A stretch of DNA of 64,000 nucleotides from JBPEWY01 sp965224095 (GTDB taxonomy: Bacteria > Bacteroidota > Bacteroidia > Flavobacteriales > Flavobacteriaceae), in assembly GCA_965224095.1 (NCBI GenBank), contig OZ245039.1, positions 930,001 through 994,000 on the forward strand, given 5' to 3'. The translations under genes and the position numbers were made by a program. This document shows, one piece after another, positions 8,423 to 17,237 of this stretch (its first letter is position 1; every line of letters starts with the position of its first letter). The notes below the pieces were generated by a model. The model was not told the DNA's origin. It did not search any database and saw only the letters and a list, made by a program, of their open reading frames with translations.

Positions 8423-10747
8423 ATGAGACAACTTTATGCAACAGCATTATGCGTGTTAATTGTTATTTCCTGTAAAGAACAGAAGGAAAGCATTATATCT
8501 TCGGAAAGCGTAGAGACTGATTATACACAATTTGTAAATCCCTTTATCGGCACCAGTAAAATGGGGCATGTTTTCCCGGGGGCAACAGCACCTTTCGGAA
8601 TGGTTCAGTTAAGTCCGCAGACCAACTTTGAAGTCATGTACAATCAAGACGGTAGTTACAATACCGAAACTTACGAATACTGTGCCGGTTACCAATATCG
8701 CGATTCTACCATTATCGGGTTTGCCCATACCAATTTTAGCGGCACGGGTCATTCGGATTTAGGGGATTTACTGGTCATGCCTACCGTGGGTGATCTGGTA
8801 CTCGACCCGTTAAAAACCGAAGCGGGTAATAAAGGTTTTTATTCAACCTTTTCGCATGATAACGAGGAGGCTTCCCCCGGTTATTACAAGGTGGATCTGG
8901 ACAGCTACGGAATAAAAGCGGAGCTCACTGCAAGCAATCGCGTTGGATTTCACAAATATACATTTCCAAAGACAAGCGACGCTCATATTATCCTGGACCT
9001 GGTATACAATGTGTACCATCACGACAATAAAAATGTTTGGAGTTTTATTCGGGTGGAGAACGATTCAACCATAACCGGTTACAGGCAAACCAAAGGCTGG
9101 GCACGTGATAAAAAAGTATTTTTTGCTGCTAAGTTTTCAAAACCCTTTAAGAGTTACGGTCATAAAAAGTACGACAATATCAAATACGACGGCTTTTACA
9201 GACGCTTTCAACAGGAAAAAAATTTTCCTGAAATGGCAGGCAGGAACATTCGTGCCTATTTTAATTTTGATACCGAACAGGGGGAAGTCATTCAGCTAAA
9301 GTTTGCATTGTCTAATGTAAGTTCGGCAGGCGCCATGAAAAATCTGGAGGCTGAAATTCCGCATTGGAATTTTACACGAACCCAAGATGAAACCAAAGCC
9401 AAATGGAACAGAGAGCTCTCTAAAATAGAAGTTGAAACCCTAACTAAAGATGATAAGGTTACATTCTATACCGCCTTGTATCACACCAATCTCTCGCCCA
9501 TAATTTATGAAGATGTTGACGGACAATACAGAGGATTGGATCAAAACATTCATCAATCGGACGACTTTATCAATTATACCATTTTCTCACTTTGGGACAC
9601 CTACAGAGCCTTGCATCCTTTGTTCAATATTACACAGCCAAAACGAAATAACGACATGATAAAAAGCATGCTGGCTCATCACGATCAAAGTGTTCATAAC
9701 ATGCTTCCCATCTGGTCTCATTATGCCAACGAAAACTGGTGTATGATAGGCTATCATGCCACATCCGTTATTGCCGATGCCATGGCTAAGAACACAGGTG
9801 ATTTTAACAAACAACGTGCGCTACAGGCATCGGTTAACACAGCCTCGGTGCGTTATTTTGATGGTTTAGGTGCGTATATCGATTACAAATACGTTCCTGA
9901 TGATCTGAGTCATTCCTCGGTTTCAAAGACCCTCGAGTATGCGTACAACGATTGGTGCATAGCACAAATGGCAAAACAACTTGAAAATACCGAGGTTGAA
10001 AATCAATTTCAGAAAAGAGCCGCATATTATAAAAATGTATACGATGCAACCATAGGGTTTATGCGTCCGAAGTTAATTAATGGCAATTTCAGAGAAGATT
10101 TTGATCCGATGGACACACATGGTCAGGGCTTTATAGAAGGTAATGCCTGGAATTATGGTCTTTATGTTCCGCAAAATATTGATACTATGATTGAGATGAT
10201 GGGCGGAAAAGAACGAGTCATGCAGCGATTGGATTCATTGTTCACCATGGAAATTGATGATAAATACATTGAAAAGCACGAGGATATCACGCGTGATGGC
10301 ATTATTGGAAATTATGTACATGGTAACGAACCCGGCCACCATATTCCGTATCTTTATAACTGGACTGGGCATCCCGAAAAAACCCAGGCCAGAGTGCGAA
10401 TGATCATGAATTCCATGTACGGCCCTACGGTTGACGGCCTATGCGGAAACGATGATGCCGGGCAAATGAGTGCCTGGTATATTTTTAGTAGTTTAGGCTT
10501 TTACCCTGTTACCCCCGGTTCAGCATATTACGCTTTGGGAAGTCCGTTGGTTAAAGAGGCTAAAATTGATTTAAACAATGGAAAGACATTGACGATTAAA
10601 GCCATTAATCAAAGTAAAGATAATATATACGTGCAACGTGTTTCGGTAAACGGAAATGTTATTGAAGGTATTTTATTGGCACATCATGACCTGGTAAACG
10701 GCGGAGAAATTATCTTTGAGATGAGCAGCTCTCCGAATAGAAAATGA
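8423..10747 (+). CDS. GH92 family alpha-mannosidase lipoprotein
   Basis: Start chosen at the ATG giving a lipoprotein signal (MRQLYATALCVLIVISC); the longer frame from 8348 adds 25 residues before it. About 774 residues, the usual GH92 length. The N-terminal beta-sandwich opens with the family signature VNPFIGTSKMGHVFPGATAPFGMVQ-like sequence, and the (alpha/alpha)6 domain carries GNEPGHHIPYLYN and CGNDDAGQMSAWYIFSSLGF, where GH92 enzymes place Ca2+ ligands and the catalytic base. GH92 enzymes are calcium-dependent exo-mannosidases acting on alpha-mannans or N-glycans. No SusC/D pair is adjacent, so this is not a classical PUL. Probably a surface or periplasmic enzyme. Confidence 0.93.
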   Translation: MRQLYATALCVLIVISCKEQKESIISSESVETDYTQFVNPFIGTSKMGHVFPGATAPFGMVQLSPQTNFEVMYNQDGSYNTETYEYCAGYQYRDSTIIGFAHTNFSGTGHSDLGDLLVMPTVGDLVLDPLKTEAGNKGFYSTFSHDNEEASPGYYKVDLDSYGIKAELTASNRVGFHKYTFPKTSDAHIILDLVYNVYHHDNKNVWSFIRVENDSTITGYRQTKGWARDKKVFFAAKFSKPFKSYGHKKYDNIKYDGFYRRFQQEKNFPEMAGRNIRAYFNFDTEQGEVIQLKFALSNVSSAGAMKNLEAEIPHWNFTRTQDETKAKWNRELSKIEVETLTKDDKVTFYTALYHTNLSPIIYEDVDGQYRGLDQNIHQSDDFINYTIFSLWDTYRALHPLFNITQPKRNNDMIKSMLAHHDQSVHNMLPIWSHYANENWCMIGYHATSVIADAMAKNTGDFNKQRALQASVNTASVRYFDGLGAYIDYKYVPDDLSHSSVSKTLEYAYNDWCIAQMAKQLENTEVENQFQKRAAYYKNVYDATIGFMRPKLINGNFREDFDPMDTHGQGFIEGNAWNYGLYVPQNIDTMIEMMGGKERVMQRLDSLFTMEIDDKYIEKHEDITRDGIIGNYVHGNEPGHHIPYLYNWTGHPEKTQARVRMIMNSMYGPTVDGLCGNDDAGQMSAWYIFSSLGFYPVTPGSAYYALGSPLVKEAKIDLNNGKTLTIKAINQSKDNIYVQRVSVNGNVIEGILLAHHDLVNGGEIIFEMSSSPNRK

Positions 10748-10803
10748 TAATACCCAACAACAGTATAAACTATTAATACGGTTCATTTACCATACCGCTA
10801 TAT

Positions 10804-11457
10804 GTGGCCCGAAATTTAATAAATACACCATTGGAAATTGATAAAAAAATATTATCGTTTTTAAAACCCCGGTTATTAGACAGGGTACTGGAAAAATCAT
10901 CGATTAAGGAATTTTCGAAAGGTACCGAAATCTTAAGAGAAGAACAGTATGTAAAAGTTCTTCCCATTGTACTTCACGGACTTGTAAAAGTTTATTCAAG
11001 ATTTAATGAGAAAGAACTGCTCCTGTACTACATAGAGCCATCGCAAAGTTGCGTTATGACATTTTATGCCGCACTAAAAAACACTCCAAGTAAAGTATTT
11101 GCGACGGTGGAAGAAGATTCAAAAGTCCTACTAATCCCTGTTCGTTACCTCCCGGAATGGCTTAAAGAATTTCCTGATTTCAACGAGCTGTTTTACAATC
11201 AGTTTAATTTAAGGTATTCGGAGCTGCTAGATACCATTGGACACTTATTACTGGACAAAATGGATAAGAGGCTTTATGACCATTTGAAAAAAAAATTGAA
11301 ATTAACCCATAGTACTTCCGTTAAAATGAGTCATAATCAATTAGCCAACGAATTAGGCACGGCACGAGAAGTAATTACCAGGGTGTTGAAAAAACTTGAA
11401 ACCGATGGTAAGGTTATCCAAAATTCAGGCGAAATCAAGGTTATAGGTGAGTGGTGA
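10804..11457 (+). CDS. Crp/Fnr family transcriptional regulator (first of two)
   Basis: 217 residues. An N-terminal cyclic-nucleotide-binding-like beta-roll (about residues 25-125) is followed by a long dimer helix and a C-terminal winged helix with MSHNQLANELGTAREVITRVLKKLE, a clear Crp recognition helix containing Arg. No Cys cluster for an Fe-S centre is seen at the N-terminus, so oxygen sensing of the classic Fnr type is not supported. The frame opens with GTG at 10804; an internal TTG at 10831 is possible. Its TGA stop lies inside a Crp-type palindrome placed at class II distance from the promoter of the next gene, suggesting local control. Confidence 0.88.
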   Translation: MARNLINTPLEIDKKILSFLKPRLLDRVLEKSSIKEFSKGTEILREEQYVKVLPIVLHGLVKVYSRFNEKELLLYYIEPSQSCVMTFYAALKNTPSKVFATVEEDSKVLLIPVRYLPEWLKEFPDFNELFYNQFNLRYSELLDTIGHLLLDKMDKRLYDHLKKKLKLTHSTSVKMSHNQLANELGTAREVITRVLKKLETDGKVIQNSGEIKVIGEW

Positions 11458-11497
11458 CTACAGTCACTGACCAGCGATTAAACTTCATATATCTTTG
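11454..11497 (+). promoter_or_regulatory. Crp/Fnr-type operator with class II promoter (site 1)
   Basis: GTGACT-AC-AGTCAC at 11454-11467 is a perfect palindrome with the GTGA-N6-TCAC spacing of Crp sites. Its centre (11460.5) is exactly 29.5 bp before the first base of a consensus -7 element TATCTTTG (11490-11497). In E. coli terms this equals a -41.5 activator site. The left half-site TGA is also the stop codon of the upstream regulator gene. Confidence 0.7.
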
Positions 11498-11526
11498 ATG
11501 TAAATTAACATATAAACATTTATATC

Positions 11527-11739
11527 ATGAAAAAAAATATGGGTTCAACAGACAAAATTATCCGGGTTTTAATCGCCGTAATTATAGGAGTTCTTTATTA
11601 CACCGGTGTAATTTCAGGAACATTAGGTTTGATTCTTTTAGTACTGGCGGGTGTGTTTCTTTTAACCAGCCTTATTAGTTTTTGCCCGCTTTATGCGCCA
11701 TTTGGCATTAGCACTTGTGCTCTGAAAGAAAAGAAATAA
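11527..11739 (+). CDS. DUF2892 small membrane protein
   Basis: 70 residues with two membrane helices. It begins with the family pattern KNMGSTDKIIRVLIAVIIG and contains the second helix ending LTSLISFCPLYAPFGISTC, both typical of DUF2892 (YgaP-tail) proteins. These are inner-membrane proteins often found next to Crp/Fnr regulators or rhodaneses in flavobacteria, consistent with sulfur or redox stress, though the function is unproven. It has its own promoter with a Crp-type operator (11454-11497) and a leader of about 23 nt, so it is probably activated by the adjacent regulator. Confidence 0.88.
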   Translation: MKKNMGSTDKIIRVLIAVIIGVLYYTGVISGTLGLILLVLAGVFLLTSLISFCPLYAPFGISTCALKEKK

Positions 11740-11742
11740 GGT

Positions 11743-12201
11743 ATGAAAGCAATAAAATTAATACCAATATGGGCTGGATTTCTTATGATGCTTCTCGCCA
11801 TTGCCTGCGGTAATGATGACGACAATCCATCTGTAAGTACTCAAAGCCAAATCCAATCTCATGTGCAAAGCGGTACCTGGAGAATCACTGAATTTATAGA
11901 TTCGGGAACGGATGAAACCCATCACTTTAACGGATATAATTTTATGTTTAACAGCTCCGGTGTTTTAAATGTAAATAACGGAACTAACAATTATGAGGGT
12001 ACCTGGAGTATCACCGATAGTAATAGTAACGATGACAGCCAGGATGATTTAGATTTTAATATCAATTTCAATCTGACAAACGATTTTGAAGACTTGAATG
12101 ATGATTGGGACTTTATTTCACAATCGTCAGCAAAAATTGAGCTTATTGACATAAGCGGCGGAAATGGCGGGACTGATTATCTGACATTTGAGAAGAACTA
12201 A
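11743..12201 (+). CDS. Lipocalin-like lipoprotein
   Basis: 152 residues, starting 3 bp after DUF2892 and so probably in the same transcript. A lipobox (LLAIACG) places the lipid anchor at Cys22, followed by an Asp-rich linker. The mature part has SGTWRITEFIDSG, a VLNVNNGTNNYEGTWSIT pair and an NDFEDLNDDWDFIS segment, the arrangement of short Bacteroidota lipocalin-like proteins. No ligand can be assigned. A strong terminator follows 29 bp later. Confidence 0.75.
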   Translation: MKAIKLIPIWAGFLMMLLAIACGNDDDNPSVSTQSQIQSHVQSGTWRITEFIDSGTDETHHFNGYNFMFNSSGVLNVNNGTNNYEGTWSITDSNSNDDSQDDLDFNINFNLTNDFEDLNDDWDFISQSSAKIELIDISGGNGGTDYLTFEKN

Positions 12202-12230
12202 AAGCAATACACAACAACAAGTATAAAAAC

Positions 12231-12262
12231 AACGGTTTGGCTACTTTGCCAGGCCGTTTTTT
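12231..12262 (+). terminator. Rho-independent terminator
   Basis: 11-bp stem AACGGTTTGGC / GCCAGGCCGTT (two G-T pairs), a 6-nt loop and a T6 tail. It ends the DUF2892/lipoprotein transcript. Confidence 0.9.
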
Positions 12263-12411
12263 GTTAAATTAAAGTATATTGTACTCCGAAAAGCAGTGGC
12301 AGCATCTGTTTAAACCAATACGGTTCCCATTCAGAAATTCATATGAACTTCTCTGCGGAAAAATTATAGTTTAACGGTTGTGCGCAATTTAGAACCATAA
12401 CAAACCCAAAA

Positions 12412-12888
12412 ATGATAAAAACAATTTTGACCCTGATTTTTGCCATGGTAACGTTTACTTTTTGTAACGCTCAAAAAATTGAAATAGAAAAAGTATTTGG
12501 AGGATATAAATGTACTCAAGATGGAAAGCCAATGACTATGAGAGATCTGGCAAACACTATGGAATCCAACCCCGATGCTTTTGAATTGATTAAAAAGGCC
12601 CGAACCAATAATACGCTGGCTTCCATTTTAGGAGGTGCCGGCGGAGCCTTGATAGGGTTTCCTCTCGGACAAGCTTTGGGAGGTGGCGACGCCAATTGGG
12701 CTTTAGCAGGGGTTGGCGCCGGACTTATTGTAATTGGCATTCCGATTTCTTCGGGTGCGGGTAAAAAAGTAAAACAGGCCGTTGAATTGTATAATTCATC
12801 CTTGAGTCCCACTTCTTTTTACGAATTTAAACCAGAATTTAACGTTATTGCCAACGGAAACGGGATCGGGCTGTCCGTGAGTTTTTAA
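12412..12888 (+). CDS. Secreted protein with glycine-zipper segment
   Basis: 158 residues. A signal peptide ends at TFCNAQ. Residues about 65-105 are very rich in Gly and Ala (ILGGAGGALIGFPLGQALGGG, then AGVGAGLIVIGIPISSGAG) and form two glycine-zipper-like hydrophobic stretches able to insert in or oligomerise at a membrane. The N-terminal part carries KYKCTQDGKPM-like polar sequence. I do not recognise the family by name. The gene stands alone, convergent with tRNA-Pro. Confidence 0.65.
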   Translation: MIKTILTLIFAMVTFTFCNAQKIEIEKVFGGYKCTQDGKPMTMRDLANTMESNPDAFELIKKARTNNTLASILGGAGGALIGFPLGQALGGGDANWALAGVGAGLIVIGIPISSGAGKKVKQAVELYNSSLSPTSFYEFKPEFNVIANGNGIGLSVSF

Positions 12889-13033
12889 AAGGTTTATGCG
12901 CCATCTGCATATCAATAAATAGTAACTTAAACTCCGTAATTCGAGACCGTCCACTATCAGGACGATAGGATTATATTTGACGATCCGGTAAAATTTCATT
13001 ATTTATTAAAATAAAGCTAATTAGCTCTAAATG

Positions 13034-13074
13034 AAAAAGGTCCTCATAAGAAAGTAAACTTTCTAAAAGGACCT
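13034..13074 (-). terminator. Terminator downstream of tRNA-Pro
   Basis: Nested inverted repeat (AGGTCCT / AGGACCT outside, AGAAAGT / ACTTTCT inside). On the minus strand the distal arm is followed by a T run, 16 bp past the tRNA 3' end. Confidence 0.8.
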
Positions 13075-13089
13075 CCAGGTTTTAACTTG

Positions 13090-13163
13090 TCGGGATGACT
13101 GGATTCGAACCAGCGACCACACGCACCCCATGCGTGTACGCTACCAGACTGCGCCACATCCCG
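13090..13163 (-). tRNA. tRNA-Pro (GGG)
   Basis: Folds as a standard cloverleaf on the minus strand: 7-bp acceptor stem CGGGATG / CATCCCG with A73, anticodon stem CACGC / GCGTG enclosing the loop ATGGGGT, so the anticodon is GGG (proline CCC). The T arm contains GGTTCGAATCC. CCA is not encoded, as usual in this phylum. Confidence 0.95.
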
Positions 13164-13332
13164 ATGGGGGGCAAAAATAACAAAACCTTCCTAATTGCAA
13201 AAGCAATTTGAAGGGATAATTTTAATTATTCAAATGTAAAGTTCTTCATGAATGTCTTACCAATCCTCTCAACTATAAAGGATTGTAAATAGTACGTTTA
13301 ATCCGGGCATCAGCATACCGTATGGCACCTAT

Positions 13333-13941
13333 CTACCAGGAATCAATTTTTTTAATCGCCCATTTTTTATCGGCTGTCTTATAGGTCACCACATCATTAG
13401 ATACGAATCTCGCTGTAATTTTAGGGGGGTTCGCTATAAACTTATCAGACAGGGTAATATGCCTGGGATCATCCAAATATTTAACAATGGTTCCCTCTGC
13501 GTTTATTACTACGTGCGAATAAATATGAGAGTAAATAGACTTCCCTATAATATTCTTTCCATTTTCTTTTTTCTCCAGGAGAAGGACTATAGCGCCCTGA
13601 TCCTGAAAATTAGTTGCATTCAGAAATTGTGGCTGCACAACAACAACACCCTCTTTATTTACATATCCAAAATAAGTGATGCCTTCTTTTTTCTCGGCTA
13701 TCAAACAACGGTCGTTTTCAAATACCGGGTATTTTTTATTATCCACCACAGAGATTGCCAGGTCGTTTCTGAAAGGGAAAATGAGTTTTCCGCTGTCATC
13801 GATAAAGGTCCATTGATCTCCTTTTTTAACAGCCGCAACTCCATCGTTGAAAGGGGCAATAAAATCCAATCCTTCCAGGGTTTGAGCCATTGCGGAAAAT
13901 GCAACTGCAAACACTACACATAAAGCTATTGACTTTCTCAT
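13333..13941 (-). CDS. WG-repeat secreted protein
   Basis: 202 residues with a signal peptide ending FSAMAQ. The mature part contains WG/beta-leaflet repeats: FNDGVAAVKKGDQWTFIDDSGKLIFPF and a later ITYFGYVNKEGVVVVQPQF unit are typical. These repeats form small beta units of unknown binding partner and are common in Bacteroidota secreted proteins. The gene is isolated, with 170 bp to the tRNA and 272 bp to the divergent hibernation-factor gene. No catalytic motif. Confidence 0.8.
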   Translation of the reverse strand: MRKSIALCVVFAVAFSAMAQTLEGLDFIAPFNDGVAAVKKGDQWTFIDDSGKLIFPFRNDLAISVVDNKKYPVFENDRCLIAEKKEGITYFGYVNKEGVVVVQPQFLNATNFQDQGAIVLLLEKKENGKNIIGKSIYSHIYSHVVINAEGTIVKYLDDPRHITLSDKFIANPPKITARFVSNDVVTYKTADKKWAIKKIDSW

Positions 13942-14140
13942 GATTTATTATTTAATATTTAGCGAAATAAAATTAATACACCCGGTATCAGGGTACAATG
14001 ATATTCCTCATATATCCAGAGTTATTTTAATAAATTTTACCTTAAATCCGATCTGTTTAAATAATGCTTGCATCATATGAGAAAAAGAGAAATACCTTAT
14101 ATAATTACAAGGTATTACCAAAAAACCCAACTATTTTCAA

Positions 14141-14184
14141 ATGATATATATCATTATGGAATATCTGGTAAATTCTTAACTTTA
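14141..14184 (+). promoter_or_regulatory. Fnr-like operator with class II promoter (site 3)
   Basis: ATGATATATATCAT at 14141-14154 is a perfect palindrome close to the Fnr consensus TTGAT-N4-ATCAA. Its centre (14147.5) is exactly 29.5 bp before a -7-like element TAACTTTA (14177-14184), the same spacing as at 11454-11497 and 21847-21892. It precedes the HPF/RaiA gene, leaving a leader of about 23 nt. Confidence 0.6.
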
Positions 14185-14213
14185 TTACAACTATTAACAA
14201 AGCCCTTGGAAAT

Positions 14214-14516
14214 ATGAAAATCACATTTCAATTTGTGAATTTACCCGTAAGTGAAAGCATGCAGGTATATACCTTAGAAAAACTCAGAAAACTGGAAAAA
14301 AAATACGAATGGGTCCTGAAGGCTCAGGTATTCTTTAAAATAGAAAAAGGTGTAAAAGCAAATGATATTTTATGCGAAATAGAGCTCAGTTTACCTGGTC
14401 CGCGAATCTTTGCCTCATCCTCCCAAAAAAATTATGAAATGGCCGTGAAGGAGACCATTAGTGAGCTAAACAAAAAACTCAAAAAAAGAAAAGCAGGATT
14501 AAAGCCTTATATGTGA
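14214..14516 (+). CDS. HPF/RaiA family ribosome hibernation factor (short form)
   Basis: 100 residues, the short HPF/RaiA form without the C-terminal dimerisation domain. It has the N-terminal strand MKITFQFVNLPVSESMQVYTLEKL, a basic central strand and the helix YEMAVKETISELNKKLKKRK that contacts 16S rRNA in this family. Such proteins bind the decoding centre and inactivate or store ribosomes in stationary or energy-limited cells. The promoter carries an Fnr-like palindrome at class II distance, suggesting induction by one of the Crp/Fnr regulators nearby. No operon partner. Confidence 0.88.
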   Translation: MKITFQFVNLPVSESMQVYTLEKLRKLEKKYEWVLKAQVFFKIEKGVKANDILCEIELSLPGPRIFASSSQKNYEMAVKETISELNKKLKKRKAGLKPYM

Positions 14517-14746
14517 AAAACACCCTTTTTTTTATTTAAAAAACCGAGGTATACGTGTCCATCATAAATACCGCTTAACCTGTTATTTCCTTATAAATCA
14601 TTAACTTTAGTCAAACCAATTTATCGGTCTGACATTAAATGATTCCCGCGGAAGAGCTATACGCTGTTTCGACCCACTTTAATTCGCGCCTCCCGAATCC
14701 AAGCGAATTAAAATCAGCATATTACGGGCCATTTTGACAAAACATT

Positions 14747-15745
14747 ATGATTAAAATACGTATACTTCTCCTGGGCGTTTTGTTCGTAGCCTGTTCTCAA
14801 AAGAATCAAAAAGAAATCTCAAAAAACAACGAGCTCGTTTCCGTTACATCGGATGAGCGGTGGGTAATTAATCTATATGATGCTTTCGGAGAAGATAAAC
14901 AGGGTTTAATAAAAGACTTTGGATTTTCATGCATTGTTAAATACAACGGAAAAACCATATTGTTTGACAGCGGAACGAACGCTGATATTTTTAAACAAAA
15001 TGTAGAGGCGCTAAACATAGATCTGTCAAAAATAGATTTTGTGGTGGCTTCACATGCTCATTTTGATCATATAAACGGATTCGATTATCTTTTACAAATA
15101 AATCCGAATGTTAAAATCTATTTTCCATTCGACTTATTTTGGGGAGCAAACGTTCCGTTCGATATCTCGGGAACGGATACCTCTGTAACCGATTCGTTGG
15201 AAACGCGAATGCAATATTTCAAAGGAGATTATAAAGACTATCACTTTAAACAAACCGGCCGATTCTGGAATGCCAACATCGAATTTATCAAGGAAAATAT
15301 CGAAATAGAGCCCGGCATTAAACTAATTGCTACTACTTCGCCCCATATGGGGTATTTTAATAAATACCCTCACCTGGGAAATCGGGAAAATGAAGCAGAG
15401 TTAAGCAATGCCAAACTGGTGGGGTTAAACGAAATCTCCTTATCGTTAGATACCGAAGAAGGCGAGGTGTTATTTGTAGGATGTTCGCATAGTACCGTAG
15501 AAAAAATTATCGCCGAGACTAAAAGCTTCACGAAAAATGATATCGCCATGGTATACGGAGGCTATCATTTACTTCCTTATAACCAAAAAACTCTGAGGGA
15601 GCTCGCTTTTCGGTTAAAGAACGATCTGAACGTAAAAAAGGTAGCGCCAGCCCACTGCACCGGTCATTTAGCTTTTAAAACGCTTCAGGATTGCTTTAAG
15701 GAAAATTATGTGTTTGCCGGGTTGGGCGAAAAGGTTGCGTTTTAA
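14747..15745 (+). CDS. Metallo-beta-lactamase fold hydrolase lipoprotein
   Basis: 332 residues. The lipobox LFVACS places a lipid anchor at Cys16. The MBL signature HAHFDH is at residues 103-108, with further metal ligands likely in SPHMG, VGCSHS, YGGYHLL and APAHCTGH. The order resembles the subgroup related to dihydropterin-ribofuranosylaminobenzene phosphate synthase (cd07713-like), which contains MBL proteins of diverse or unknown substrate. The lipid anchor indicates a periplasmic or outer-membrane location. It is monocistronic. The exact substrate is unknown. Confidence 0.85.
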   Translation: MIKIRILLLGVLFVACSQKNQKEISKNNELVSVTSDERWVINLYDAFGEDKQGLIKDFGFSCIVKYNGKTILFDSGTNADIFKQNVEALNIDLSKIDFVVASHAHFDHINGFDYLLQINPNVKIYFPFDLFWGANVPFDISGTDTSVTDSLETRMQYFKGDYKDYHFKQTGRFWNANIEFIKENIEIEPGIKLIATTSPHMGYFNKYPHLGNRENEAELSNAKLVGLNEISLSLDTEEGEVLFVGCSHSTVEKIIAETKSFTKNDIAMVYGGYHLLPYNQKTLRELAFRLKNDLNVKKVAPAHCTGHLAFKTLQDCFKENYVFAGLGEKVAF

Positions 15746-15907
15746 AAAGTATTTCCTTAAGGTTATATACTTGTGTGCATATTAAATAAGAAAAGACCCA
15801 AGAATATTAAAACTTATTAAAAAAATGAAATTACGTTTATCAGCATTTCTCCCCTGGGAAATTAATTGTGTAACCTCTACCGAAAGGACCGCTAACGAAG
15901 ATTAATA

Positions 15908-16354
15908 ATGGAAAAACACAAAGTTATTACCGCCGTTCATTTATTTCTGATTGATAAATCCGGGAAAATTTTACTGTCAAGAAGGTATAATACCGGATAT
16001 GAAGATGGTAAATACAGCGTTGTAGCCGGGCATGTGGAAAAAGAGGAAACCATAAAGAGGGCCATGCAGAGGGAGGCTCTTGAAGAAGCAGGAATCCATA
16101 TAGAACTGTCCGATTTGCAATTCGGGCATGTTATGTACAGAAAAGCTGAAAATACCAGGGATACAGACAGGATCGACTTTTTTCTGGCGGCTCATAAGTG
16201 GAAAGGGGAAATTAAAATTATGGAAAAAGATAAATGCGATGCCATGCAATGGTTTTTTCCGGACGATTTACCCGAAAACATCATTCCCTATGTATTAAAA
16301 GCAATTCGGGAATTCTCCGGTGAATCAAGGTTTTCAGAATATGGGTGGTCTTAA
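15908..16354 (+). CDS. Nudix hydrolase
   Basis: 148 residues. The Nudix box G-x5-E-x7-RE-x2-EE-x-G is intact as GHVEKEETIKRAMQREALEEAGI near residues 38-60. These Mg2+-dependent enzymes hydrolyse nucleoside diphosphates linked to other moieties. The opening KVITAVHLFLIDKSGKILLSRR resembles MutT/NudG-like housecleaning members that act on modified nucleotides, but the substrate cannot be fixed. Its 3' end overlaps the next gene by 14 bp, pointing to translational coupling. Confidence 0.92.
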   Translation: MEKHKVITAVHLFLIDKSGKILLSRRYNTGYEDGKYSVVAGHVEKEETIKRAMQREALEEAGIHIELSDLQFGHVMYRKAENTRDTDRIDFFLAAHKWKGEIKIMEKDKCDAMQWFFPDDLPENIIPYVLKAIREFSGESRFSEYGWS

Positions 16355-17237
16355 ATCAATAGCTGTGAAAACATGTCTTGCATTCGTATTGATTTGTTTT
16401 TTTTATGTTTCCTGCAAAGAAGTAACCAACCCTTTTGTCGGTTTAAAAAATCAAATGGTTTATATAGAAGGCGGAACTTTTAATATGGGAGATGAATTCG
16501 ATTCTCTGAATATGCTGAGCCTGCCGGTGCATAGCGTTACCCTTAAAAGCTTTTATATAAGCCGGTATGAAATTTCGGTTGCAGATTTTCAGGTATTCAC
16601 CCGTGCTACCGGTTATTTAACCGAAGCCGAAAGAGAAAATTGGGCATATAGTTATTTATATATAAACGATACCCTTCGGAAATGGGAAAAGAAAGATATA
16701 CATTGGAAAAACCCCGGGTTTAAGCAAAACTCTAATTATCCGGTAACCTGTGTGAGTTGGAATGACGCGAAGGCATATTGCGATTGGTTGTCGAAGAAAA
16801 CGGGAGATAGCTACAGGCTTCCCACTGAATCTGAATGGGAATATATTAGCCGAAACGCGGGGAAATCTATGAAATATCCCTGGGGAGATAAACCACCCAA
16901 TCACGGAGATGCGAATTTCGCGGATAAAAACACGCCTTACCCCTGGCGTTCTCAATTCATTGATGATGGTTATTTTTTTACTGCTCCATGCGGAAGTTAT
17001 TCACCTAACGAATACGGTATATACGATCTGGCAGGGAATGTATGGGAGTGGTGCGAAAATACAATAAAGACCTACAACAATAAATCCATTGACAATTATA
17101 GCGCTGCAAAGGCTATGAGAGGGGGTTCTTTTCACAACAAAGAAAATACCATGAGAACAGCATGGCGTAATTATGATTATCGGAACAGTAGATATTTTAA
17201 TCTGGGCTTTAGAGTGGCGTACAGCAAAAAGCAGTGA
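16341..17237 (+). CDS. SUMF1/FGE-fold lipoprotein
   Basis: Start placed at the ATG that gives MGGLKSIAVKTCLAF and a lipobox (FFYVSC), overlapping the Nudix gene by 14 bp; an ATG 21 bp upstream is also possible. About 298 residues. It has the SUMF1 landmarks IEGGTFNMGDE, PVTCVSWNDAKAYCDWL, YRLPTESEWEY, LAGNVWEWCEN, MRGGSF and GFRVA. True formylglycine-generating enzymes carry active-site cysteines in the segment after RGGS; here that segment (HNKENTMRTAWRNYDYR) has none, so sulfatase activation is unlikely. More likely a lectin-like or structural SUMF1-fold protein such as those in gliding or T9SS-linked systems. Confidence 0.85.
   Translation: MGGLKSIAVKTCLAFVLICFFYVSCKEVTNPFVGLKNQMVYIEGGTFNMGDEFDSLNMLSLPVHSVTLKSFYISRYEISVADFQVFTRATGYLTEAERENWAYSYLYINDTLRKWEKKDIHWKNPGFKQNSNYPVTCVSWNDAKAYCDWLSKKTGDSYRLPTESEWEYISRNAGKSMKYPWGDKPPNHGDANFADKNTPYPWRSQFIDDGYFFTAPCGSYSPNEYGIYDLAGNVWEWCENTIKTYNNKSIDNYSAAKAMRGGSFHNKENTMRTAWRNYDYRNSRYFNLGFRVAYSKKQ

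Noticed and set aside
13459..13923. 154-codon plus-strand frame opposite the WG-repeat gene
   Set aside because: The minus-strand gene has a signal peptide and repeat structure; the plus frame has no domain features.
15825..15905. A 26-codon frame just upstream of the Nudix gene
   Set aside because: Possible leader peptide, but too short, with no hydrophobic, regulatory or repeat features; position alone is weak evidence.
16341..17237. Formylglycine-generating enzyme for sulfatase activation
   Set aside because: Active-site cysteines are missing and no sulfatase genes are nearby.
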